Positions 57,198-64,000 of a DNA stretch of 64,000 bases are shown here, piece by piece; positions within the stretch are counted from its first letter, which is position 1; the number at the start of each line of letters is the position of its first letter. A program made the translations under genes and the position numbers. The notes beneath the pieces were generated by a model. It did no database searches. It worked only from the letters and a program-made list of their open reading frames with translations, and was not told the origin of the DNA. The stretch is from contig NZ_JAHDTI010000023.1 in NCBI RefSeq assembly GCF_018531495.1, positions 1-64,000 on the forward strand, read 5' to 3'. Source of the stretch: Nonomuraea sediminis. Lineage in GTDB: Bacteria; Actinomycetota; Actinomycetes; Streptosporangiales; Streptosporangiaceae.

Positions 57198-58375
57198 TGG
57201 TAGGTGAAGCGACGATCCTGCATGCCGACCTCGACGCGTTCTACGCCTCGGTCGAGCAGCGCGACGATCGCTCCCTGCGCGGCCGGCCCGTCATCGTCGG
57301 CTCCGGCGTGGTGCTGGCCGCCAGCTACGAGGCCAAGGCATACGGCGTCCGCACCGCGATGAACGGCCGCCAGGCGCGCCGGCTGTGCCCGCAGGCCGTC
57401 GTGGTCGAGCCCAGGATGTCGGCCTACGCCGAGGCAAGCAAGGCCGTCTTCGACGTCTTCGAACGCACCACTCCCCTGGTCGAGGGGCTGTCCATCGACG
57501 AGGCGTTCCTGGACGTGCGCGGGCTTCGCCCGCTCGGCCCGCCGGCCATCGCCGCCCGGCTGCGGCGCGACGTGCGCGAGCAGGTGGGCCTGCCGATCAC
57601 GGTCGGCGTGGCGCGCACCAAGTTCCTGGCCAAGGTGGCCAGCGGCGTGGCCAAGCCCGACGGGCTGCTGGTGGTGCCGCCCGACGGGGAGCTGGAGTTC
57701 CTCCACCCGCTGCCGGTCGAGCGGCTGTGGGGCGTCGGCCCCGTCACCGCCGCGAAGCTGCACAACCTCGGCATCACCACGGTCGGCGAGGTGGCCCAGC
57801 TGGCTGAGGCGGGCCTGGTGTCCATGCTGGGCCGGGCCGCCGGACTGCACCTGCATGCCCTCGCGCACAACCGCGACCCCCGGCCCGTCCAGGTGGGCCG
57901 TCGCCGCCGCTCGATCGGCGCCCAGCGCGCCCTCGGCCGCTCCAGGCGCAACCACCAGGACCTCGACGCCACCCTGGTCGCCCTCGTCGACCGCGTCACC
58001 CAACGCCTGCGCAACGCCCGCCGGGTCACCCGCACGGTGGTGCTCCGGCTCCGCTTCGAGGACTTCGCCAGAGTCACGCGCTCCCACACGATCCCCCAAG
58101 CCACCGACCAGACGGCGCCGCTGCTGGCCACGGCCAGGCAACTTCTCAGCCAAGCTTTCCCGCTCATCGACGCCCGCGGCATCACCCTGCTCGGCGTGGC
58201 CCTGTCCAACCTCGAGGACGCCTCGGCGATCCAGCTCGCGCTCCCCTTCGACCCGCCGCCCACCCTCGACGCCGCCCTGGACGACGTCCGCAGCCGCTTC
58301 GGCAGGACGGCCATCACCCGCGCCGTCCTCCTCGACCACCCCGACCTTCCCTCGGTCCCGCTGCTCCCCGACTAG
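57197..58375 (+). CDS. dinB: DNA polymerase IV (Y family)
   Basis: This 392-residue translesion polymerase has the palm motif HADLDAFYASVEQ with D11 and the catalytic pair D101-E102 in LSIDEAFLD, then fingers/thumb and the little-finger domain. It ends LALPF-like (IQLALPFDPPP), resembling a beta-clamp binding peptide. GTG 57197 gives the homologous N-terminus; GTG 57191 lies inside the SOS box. The message is probably short-leadered or leaderless and LexA-repressed. Confidence 0.95.
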   Translation: MVGEATILHADLDAFYASVEQRDDRSLRGRPVIVGSGVVLAASYEAKAYGVRTAMNGRQARRLCPQAVVVEPRMSAYAEASKAVFDVFERTTPLVEGLSIDEAFLDVRGLRPLGPPAIAARLRRDVREQVGLPITVGVARTKFLAKVASGVAKPDGLLVVPPDGELEFLHPLPVERLWGVGPVTAAKLHNLGITTVGEVAQLAEAGLVSMLGRAAGLHLHALAHNRDPRPVQVGRRRRSIGAQRALGRSRRNHQDLDATLVALVDRVTQRLRNARRVTRTVVLRLRFEDFARVTRSHTIPQATDQTAPLLATARQLLSQAFPLIDARGITLLGVALSNLEDASAIQLALPFDPPPTLDAALDDVRSRFGRTAITRAVLLDHPDLPSVPLLPD

Positions 58376-58654
58376 CCCGTACGGCAGGCCCCACGCTCAG
58401 CGTTCCTCAGGAGGTGCCATACGCCGTCGTCCGCCCAGGCAGGTCGCGCGCAGCACCGTCCGGCACCCGGCAGTGGCCTTGGCTGCCACCGGGTCCAGGC
58501 GCAGGGCGCCTCCTGGCGATCCCGGTGCGCACCGCGTCGACGGTCCCCCTCCCGGGGGACGACGCCGGCCTGCGACCGGATGCGCCGGCGAAGCGCCACT
58601 TCCTGGATCGAGGCGGCGCCCTTCTCCGCCGTGGTGGGTGGCGGGAACGCAGGG

Positions 58655-60946
58655 TTAGCCGCTGGCTCCGCTGACGCGGTAGACGTCGAAGACGCCCTGG
58701 ATGTTGCGGACGGCCTTGAGGACGTGGCCGAGGTGTTTGGGGTCGCCCATCTCGAAGGTGAAGCGGCTGACCGCGACCCGGTCGCGCGAGGTCGTGACCG
58801 AGGCGCTGAGGATGTTGACGTGCTGGTCCGACAGCGTCCGCGTGACGTCCGACAGCAGGCGCGGCCGGTCGAGCGCCTCCACCTGGATGGCGACCAGGAA
58901 GACCGAGTCGTCGCTCGGCGACCAGCTGACCTCCACCAGCCGGTCGGGCTGCGACTTGAGCTGCTGCACGTTGGTGCAGTCGGCGCGGTGGACCGACACG
59001 CCGTGCCCGCGGGTGACGAACCCGACGATCTCATCACCGGGCACGGGCGTGCAGCACTTGGACAGGCGTACCCAGACGTCGGCGTCCCCCGCGACGACCA
59101 CACCCGCGCCGCCGCCCCTGGGACGGCCCCTGAGGCGCGTGGGGAGCGCGGTCTCGGCGATGTCCTCCTCGGCGCTCTCGACGCCGCCGATGGAGGCCAC
59201 GAGCTTCTGCACGACCGCCTGAGCGGCCACGTGCCCCTCGCCGACCGCCGCGTAGAGGGCCGACACGTCCGGGTAGCGCAGGTCGCGGGCAAGTGCCAGC
59301 AGCGACTCGCCGGACATCAGGCGCTGCAACGGCAGGCCCTGCTTGCGCATCGCGCGGCCGATGGCCTCCTTGCCCGCCTCGATCGCGGTCTCGCGGCGCT
59401 CCTTGGAGAACCACTGCCGGATCTTGTTGCGGGCGCGGCCGGACTTGACGAACTTCAGCCAGTCGCGCGACGGCCCGGCGTCGGGCGACTTGGAGGTGAA
59501 GATCTCGACCGTGTCGCCGTTGCCGAGCCTGGACTCCAGCGGCACCAGCCGCCCGTTGACCCTGGCGCCGATGCAGCGGTGGCCCACCTCGGTGTGCACG
59601 GCGTAGGCGAAGTCGACCGGCGTCGCGCCCTCGGGCAGCGACACGACCTGGCCGCGCGGGGTGAAGACGTAGACCTCGGAGACCGACAGGTCGAAGCGGA
59701 GCGACTCGAGGAACTCGCCCGGGTCGGAGGTCTCCTTCTGCCAGTCGAGCAGCTGGCGCAGCCACGCCATGTCGCTGCCCGGCTTGACCTTGCCGGGCGG
59801 CCCGCCGCCGCCGACCTCCTCCTTGTACTTCCAGTGCGCCGCCACGCCGTACTCGGCCTTGTGGTGCATCTTGTGCGTGCGGATCTGCAGCTCGACCGGC
59901 TTGCCCTCGGGACCTATCACCGTGGTGTGCAGCGACTGGTACATGTTGAACTTGGGCATCGCGATGTAGTCCTTGAACCGGCCGGGCACCGGATTCCACC
60001 TGGCGTGGATCGTTCCGAGCGCCGCATAGCAGTCGCGGACCGTGTCGACCAGGACGCGGATGCCCACCAGGTCGTAGATGTCGTCGAAGGCGACATCGCG
60101 CGCGATCATCTTCTGATAGACCGAGTAGTAGTGCTTGGGTCGGCCCTTGACCACCGCGCGCATCTTGGCCTCGCGCAGGTCGCCCGAGACCTTCTCGATG
60201 ACCTCCTGCAGGAACAGGTCGCGCCGCGGCGCCCGCTCCGACACCATGCGCGCGATCTCGTCGTAGCGCTTGGGGTAGAGCATGGCGAAGGCGAGGTCTT
60301 CCAGCTCCCACTTGATCGTGTTCATGCCCAGGCGGTGGGCCAGCGGGGCGAAGATCTCCAGCGTCTCGCGCGACTTCTGGTGGCGCTTGTGCTCGGGCAG
60401 GTAGCGCATGGTGCGCATGTTGTGCAGCCGGTCGGCCAGCTTGATGATCAGCACCCGGATGTCGCGCGACATCGCCACGACCATCTTGCGCACGGTCTCG
60501 GCCTGCGCGGCGTCGCCGAACTTCACCTTGTCCAGCTTGGTCACGCCGTCGACCAGTGAGGCGATCGTCTCGCCGAAGTCGCCGCGCAGCTCCTCAAGGC
60601 CGTAGGCGGTGTCCTCGACGGTGTCGTGCAGCAGCGCCGCGCACAGGGTCTCGTCGTCAGTGCCCAGCTCGGCCAGGATCGTCGCCACGGCCAGCGGGTG
60701 CGTGATGTACGGGTCGCCCGACTTCCGCTTCTGGTCGCGGTGGTGGTAGGCGGCCATGTCGTAGGCGCGCTCGATCAGGCGCAGGTCGGCCTTGGGATGG
60801 GTGGCACGGACCGTCCTGAACAGCGGCTCCAGCACCGGATTCATGGCCCCACCCCCAAATCGCCTTCGACGTGCGGGCGCAGCGCCGGGTGCCGTCTCGG
60901 CATTCCCGGCGTCCGTTACGTCGGGCACGACCACATCACGGGGCAC
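58655..60946 (-). CDS. relA: Bifunctional (p)ppGpp synthetase/hydrolase RelA/SpoT
   Basis: This 763-residue Rel protein makes and degrades (p)ppGpp. The hydrolase HD pair is H107-D108 in LLHDTVEDT. The synthetase has VKGRPKHYYSVYQK, GRFKDYIAMPK (RxKD type, typical of bifunctional Rel) and VELQIRT. A TGS domain (VYVFTPRGQVVSLPEGATPVDFA), the zinc-finger-like KCCTPVPGD and a C-terminal ACT domain follow. GTG 60946 is preceded by GAGGAG. The secDF-apt-relA order is conserved. Confidence 0.96.
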   Translation of the reverse strand: MPRDVVVPDVTDAGNAETAPGAAPARRRRFGGGAMNPVLEPLFRTVRATHPKADLRLIERAYDMAAYHHRDQKRKSGDPYITHPLAVATILAELGTDDETLCAALLHDTVEDTAYGLEELRGDFGETIASLVDGVTKLDKVKFGDAAQAETVRKMVVAMSRDIRVLIIKLADRLHNMRTMRYLPEHKRHQKSRETLEIFAPLAHRLGMNTIKWELEDLAFAMLYPKRYDEIARMVSERAPRRDLFLQEVIEKVSGDLREAKMRAVVKGRPKHYYSVYQKMIARDVAFDDIYDLVGIRVLVDTVRDCYAALGTIHARWNPVPGRFKDYIAMPKFNMYQSLHTTVIGPEGKPVELQIRTHKMHHKAEYGVAAHWKYKEEVGGGGPPGKVKPGSDMAWLRQLLDWQKETSDPGEFLESLRFDLSVSEVYVFTPRGQVVSLPEGATPVDFAYAVHTEVGHRCIGARVNGRLVPLESRLGNGDTVEIFTSKSPDAGPSRDWLKFVKSGRARNKIRQWFSKERRETAIEAGKEAIGRAMRKQGLPLQRLMSGESLLALARDLRYPDVSALYAAVGEGHVAAQAVVQKLVASIGGVESAEEDIAETALPTRLRGRPRGGGAGVVVAGDADVWVRLSKCCTPVPGDEIVGFVTRGHGVSVHRADCTNVQQLKSQPDRLVEVSWSPSDDSVFLVAIQVEALDRPRLLSDVTRTLSDQHVNILSASVTTSRDRVAVSRFTFEMGDPKHLGHVLKAVRNIQGVFDVYRVSGASG

Positions 60947-61019
60947 ACAGACTCCTCACGTTCGAGTCCAGGCCCCTTAGTGTATCCAGGTGTCCAACCT
61001 GGCCTGCCGCGGGTCCGGC

Positions 61020-61538
61020 TCAGACGATCACGAGGGAGCGCAAATCCACTCCCGCGAGGCGCTCACGGCCCTTGAGAAAACCAAGCTCCATGAGTACGGC
61101 AAGCCCGGCGACCTCGCCGCCCGCCCGCCTCACCAGCTCCACGGCCGCCTCCGCGGTGCCTCCTGTGGCCAGCACGTCATCGACGATGAGAACCCGGTCA
61201 CCCGGCGTGAAGGCGTCCTTGTGCACCTCGATGGTGGCGGAGCCGTACTCCAGATCGTAGGACTCCTCGAGAGTCTCGGCGGGCAGTTTGCCCTTCTTCC
61301 TTACCGGGACGAAACCCGCGCCTGCCCGGAGGGCGACCGGGGCGGCCAGGATGAAGCCGCGCGCCTCGATCCCGACGATCTTGTCGACCTGGAACAGACC
61401 GGACAGCTCCTCGACCACGGCCGAGAACGCCTCCGCGTCGCCGAGCAGCGGCGTGATGTCCTTGAACAGCACGCCCGGCTGGGGGTAGTCCTGCACGTCC
61501 CTGATATGGCTCAGGATCAGGTCGCTCAGGTCGCTCAT
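61020..61538 (-). CDS. apt: Adenine phosphoribosyltransferase
   Basis: This 172-residue purine-salvage enzyme converts adenine and PRPP to AMP. The PRPP motif is VLIVDDVLATGGTAEAA, and GIEARGFILAAPVA is the adenine-site stretch. ATG 61538 follows AAGGAG; a GTG three bases upstream is possible. It lies between secF and relA. Confidence 0.96.
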   Translation of the reverse strand: MSDLSDLILSHIRDVQDYPQPGVLFKDITPLLGDAEAFSAVVEELSGLFQVDKIVGIEARGFILAAPVALRAGAGFVPVRKKGKLPAETLEESYDLEYGSATIEVHKDAFTPGDRVLIVDDVLATGGTAEAAVELVRRAGGEVAGLAVLMELGFLKGRERLAGVDLRSLVIV

Positions 61539-61557
61539 CACCGCGCTCCTTCATCGC

Positions 61558-61590
61558 GGCGCCTCCCCCTTGGCTTCAGGAGGAGGCGCC
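61558..61590 (-). terminator. Hairpin between secF and apt
   Basis: GGCGCCTCC and GGAGGCGCC form a perfect 9-bp stem with a 15-nt loop in the 68-bp secF-apt gap. There is no U-tract, so it may only reduce read-through into apt-relA. Confidence 0.5.
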
Positions 61591-61606
61591 GGCGATCGGT
61601 TCGTGC

Positions 61607-62599
61607 CTAGCCCTTGGCTACCGCGGTCCTTTTGGAACCGCCGCCCTTACCGCCCGTGGCCGCCACTCTGCGGGCGATGGCCTGGTACTTCGGCTCCCGC
61701 TCCTTCAGGGTGACCAGCAGCGGCGTGGCCACGCACAGCGAGGAGTAGGTGCCGACGATCATGCCGACGAACAGGGCCAGCGACAGGTCCTTCAGCGTGC
61801 CCGCGCCGAGCAGCGTGGTGCCGATGAACAGGATCGCCGCCACCGGCAGGATCGCGACCAGCGAGGTGTTCAGCGACCGGATCAGCGTATGGTTCAGGGC
61901 GTTGTTGGCCGCCATGGAGTACGTCTGCTTGGAGGCCGAGCCCAGCTTGGCGGTGACCTCCTTGATCATGTCGAACACCACGACCGCGTCGTACAGCGAA
62001 TAGCCGAGGATCGTCAGGAAGCCCAGCATCGTGGCGGGCGTGACCTCGAACCCGGACCAGGCGTAGACACCGGCGGTGATCACCAGGTCGTGGATGAGCG
62101 CCACGATGGCCGCCAGGGCCATCTTGGGCTCGAACGCCATCGACAGGTACAGGATGATCGCCAGCATGAAGACGCCCAGGCCGATCCAGGCCTTGTTGGA
62201 GACCTCACCGCCCCAGGTGGCGCCGATCGCCTGCACGCTGACCTGGCTGGCCGAGACGTTGAAGTCCTTGGCCACGGTGTTCTGCACCTTGGTCAGCTCG
62301 CTCTCGGGCATCACCTCGGTGGTGACCCGCCAGCTGTTCTTGGTGGACTGCACGATCGGCTGGTGCACGCCCTCGTCGCGGAAGGTGTTGCGGACTTCCT
62401 CGATGCTGTGGCTCTGGGTGGTGCTGGGGAAGGTGAAGACCGTCCCGCCCCTGAACTCCACGCCCAGGTTGAGCCCGTTGATCAGGAGACCCGCCAGGGA
62501 CACGATCAGGAGGAACCCGGACAGGCTGTACCACAGCTTCCAGCGGCCGACGAAGTCGACGTTGATCTCGCCGCGGTAGAGGCGACGCGCGAGTCCCAT
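61607..62599 (-). CDS. secF: Protein translocase subunit SecF
   Basis: This 330-residue, six-helix RND-like subunit uses the proton gradient to help SecYEG export. Motifs include GVEFRGGTVF in the first extracytoplasmic region, LGYSLYDAVVVFDMIKE and the C-terminal GTYSSLCVATPLL. It starts one base after the secD stop (TGAGATG). A basic, glycine-rich tail follows the last helix. Confidence 0.97.
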   Translation of the reverse strand: MGLARRLYRGEINVDFVGRWKLWYSLSGFLLIVSLAGLLINGLNLGVEFRGGTVFTFPSTTQSHSIEEVRNTFRDEGVHQPIVQSTKNSWRVTTEVMPESELTKVQNTVAKDFNVSASQVSVQAIGATWGGEVSNKAWIGLGVFMLAIILYLSMAFEPKMALAAIVALIHDLVITAGVYAWSGFEVTPATMLGFLTILGYSLYDAVVVFDMIKEVTAKLGSASKQTYSMAANNALNHTLIRSLNTSLVAILPVAAILFIGTTLLGAGTLKDLSLALFVGMIVGTYSSLCVATPLLVTLKEREPKYQAIARRVAATGGKGGGSKRTAVAKG

Positions 62600-62600
62600 C

Positions 62601-64000
62601 TCAGGCCTCCTGCGGGGTGGTCGTGCGGCCGGTGGAGCCCGGCTCGGCGCTCATGCGCTCCGCGTCGAGGCCGGACAGCGGGTGGCCCTTGGCGAAGAAC
62701 TTCAGCTTCGCCAGCAGGGCGATGAACGGCTTCGTGAACAGGAACACCACGATGACGTCGATCAGCGTGGTCAGGCCCATCGCGTAGGCGAAGCCGGCCA
62801 CGCCGCCGACGGCCAGCACGTACAGCACGACCGCGGCGATGAACATGACGGCGTCGGCGATCAGGATCGTGCGCCGGGCGCGGACCCAGGCCACCTCGAC
62901 GGCGGCGCGCAACGTCCGTCTGCCTTCCTTCATCTCGTCACGTATGCGTTCGAAGTAGACGATGAAGGAGTCGGCTGTGATACCGATCGAGACCACCAAG
63001 CCGATGATGTGCGGCAGCGACAACCGGAACCCGGCGTTGTGGCCCAGCACCACCACCGCCGAATAGGTCAGGATCGAGGCCACCACGAGGCTCAGCACCG
63101 CGACGATACCCAGGCCGCGGTAGTACAGCAGCGAGTAGAGGACCACCAGGCCGAGGCCGATGGCGCCCGCGATGAGGCCGCCCTGGAGCTGGTCCTGGCC
63201 CAGCGTCGAGGACACGGTCTCGATCGAGCTGCGCTCGAACTTCAGCGGCAGCGCGCCGTACTTGAGCTGCTCGGCCAGGTCGTTGGCGGTCTTCTGGGTG
63301 AAGCCGCCGGTGATCTCGGCGCGGCCGCCGGGGATCGGGCCGAGGATGTTGGGCGCGGTGATGACGACGCCGTCCAGGACGACGGCCACCCGGTTACGCG
63401 GTTCCTGGCTCTTGTAGGCGTCCGCGGTGAGCTTGCTCCACTCGCCGGCGCCCTTGCTCTTGAAGTCGAGCTGGACCAGCCACTCGGTGGTGCCCTGGCG
63501 GATGCCGGCGCCTGCCGAGTTGATGTCGGTGCCGACGACCTTGGCCACGTCCAGGACGTACTTGGCCTGGCCGTCCTTGTCACAGGCCGCGAGCTGCTTG
63601 CTCGGGTCGTCCTGCACGCCCTGGCCGCGGCTCTTCGGGTCGGCGCAGTTGAGCGCCTGGAACTGCTTGAGCACCGCCGGGTCGACGCCCTGGGTGTTGA
63701 TGCCCGCGTTCTGGTCCTGGTTGGGCTGCGTGCTGGGCTGCGCGCTCGGTGTGGCCGACGGCGTGGGGGTCGCCTTGGCGTCCTTGCCCTTCTTGGTGTT
63801 CTGCGGCGTCGGCGTCGGGGTGGGCGCCGTCAGCGCCGACGACAGCGCCTTGCCGGTCGGCGTGGCCGACGGCTTCTGCTTGTGGTCGGAAGGCTTCGTG
63901 GACGCCTTGCCGGAAGGCTTCGTCGACGGGGTCCCACTCGGCGTCGTGCTCGGCTTGGGCGCCTCGGTGGGCAGGTTCTGCGGGGCCTGGGTGGCCTGCT
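62601..64000 (-). CDS. secD: Protein translocase subunit SecD (5' end beyond the window)
   Basis: At least 466 residues are visible on the minus strand, open to the right edge. The C-terminal half has the SecD translocation domain (LVQLDFKSKGAGEW, FTQKTANDLAEQLKYGALP) and RND helices with GFRLSLPHIIGLVVSIGITADSFIVYFERIRDE. Upstream of about 63690 the visible protein is a Pro/Thr/Ser/Lys-rich linker (repeats of TPTP, KPS and ATP) within the first extracytoplasmic domain. Homologues carry the first transmembrane helix further upstream, outside the window. Confidence 0.95.
   Translation of the reverse strand, partial: QATQAPQNLPTEAPKPSTTPSGTPSTKPSGKASTKPSDHKQKPSATPTGKALSSALTAPTPTPTPQNTKKGKDAKATPTPSATPSAQPSTQPNQDQNAGINTQGVDPAVLKQFQALNCADPKSRGQGVQDDPSKQLAACDKDGQAKYVLDVAKVVGTDINSAGAGIRQGTTEWLVQLDFKSKGAGEWSKLTADAYKSQEPRNRVAVVLDGVVITAPNILGPIPGGRAEITGGFTQKTANDLAEQLKYGALPLKFERSSIETVSSTLGQDQLQGGLIAGAIGLGLVVLYSLLYYRGLGIVAVLSLVVASILTYSAVVVLGHNAGFRLSLPHIIGLVVSIGITADSFIVYFERIRDEMKEGRRTLRAAVEVAWVRARRTILIADAVMFIAAVVLYVLAVGGVAGFAYAMGLTTLIDVIVVFLFTKPFIALLAKLKFFAKGHPLSGLDAERMSAEPGSTGRTTTPQEA

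Noticed and set aside
58376..58654. Small gene between dinB and relA
   Set aside because: Only short Arg-rich frames without a ribosome site or homology were seen; the 279-bp gap holds nothing I can support.

Overview
The window is very GC-rich, with G or C at almost every third codon position, frequent GTG starts, stop/start overlaps and GC-only hairpin terminators. Gene content and order point to a filamentous high-GC actinobacterium. The closest match I recognise is the Streptosporangiales (Nonomuraea or Streptosporangium type), but that rank is an inference. Most of the window is core chromosome in an order also seen in Streptomyces and Mycobacterium.

Layout. (1) 1-464: start of an rRNA operon on the minus strand, with the 16S 5' end at the left edge, a conserved leader element and two good promoters. 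(2) 465-11362: tyrS, a small PH-domain membrane protein, a methylpurine glycosylase (mpg) and the arginine operon argCJBDFRGH, nearly all with overlapping stop/start codons, preceded by TGCAT-rich operator candidates. (3) 11405-17167: a looser, repeat-rich segment with an acyl-CoA synthetase, an unrecognised 370-residue protein, an MFS exporter and three long gaps full of decayed short duplications. (4) 17168-24226: six genes (hyfI-B-C-E-F-G-like) for a membrane complex related to complex I and hydrogenase-4. All four NiFe-binding cysteines are replaced in its large subunit, so it is an energy-converting hydrogenase-related (Ehr) complex and not a hydrogenase. (5) 24390-28462: two MFS exporters and small proteins. 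(6) 28524-36694: pheST, an orphan PAS histidine kinase, an RNA methyltransferase, infC-rpmI-rplT (ATC start and an attenuator-like leader) and aroE. (7) 36919-47233: two adjacent mltG genes, ruvX, alaS, two small membrane proteins, an S41 peptidase, a shortened cyclase-family protein and rarA. (8) 47243-64000: a DUF2231 protein, two membrane-anchored cyclophilins, a P450, aspS-hisS, a metallo-beta-lactamase hydrolase, a DUF349 protein, a nucleotidyltransferase-cupin fusion, LexA-controlled dinB, relA, apt and secF-secD (secD runs off the right edge).

How the genes work together. The arg block holds every step from acetylglutamate to arginine, except carbamoyl phosphate supply, plus the ArgR repressor. 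pheST, tyrS, alaS, aspS and hisS with infC, rpmI and rplT form a translation theme. mltG, ruvX, rarA, dinB, relA, apt and secDF supply wall synthesis, DNA maintenance, stringent response and export. No transposase, phage gene, tRNA or CRISPR array was found. The least conventional items are the Ehr complex, the infC leader, an SD-sequestering stem before the P450, the nucleotidyltransferase-cupin fusion, the degenerate cyclase, and an 85%-identical 97-bp hairpin repeat present at two sites 21.5 kb apart.
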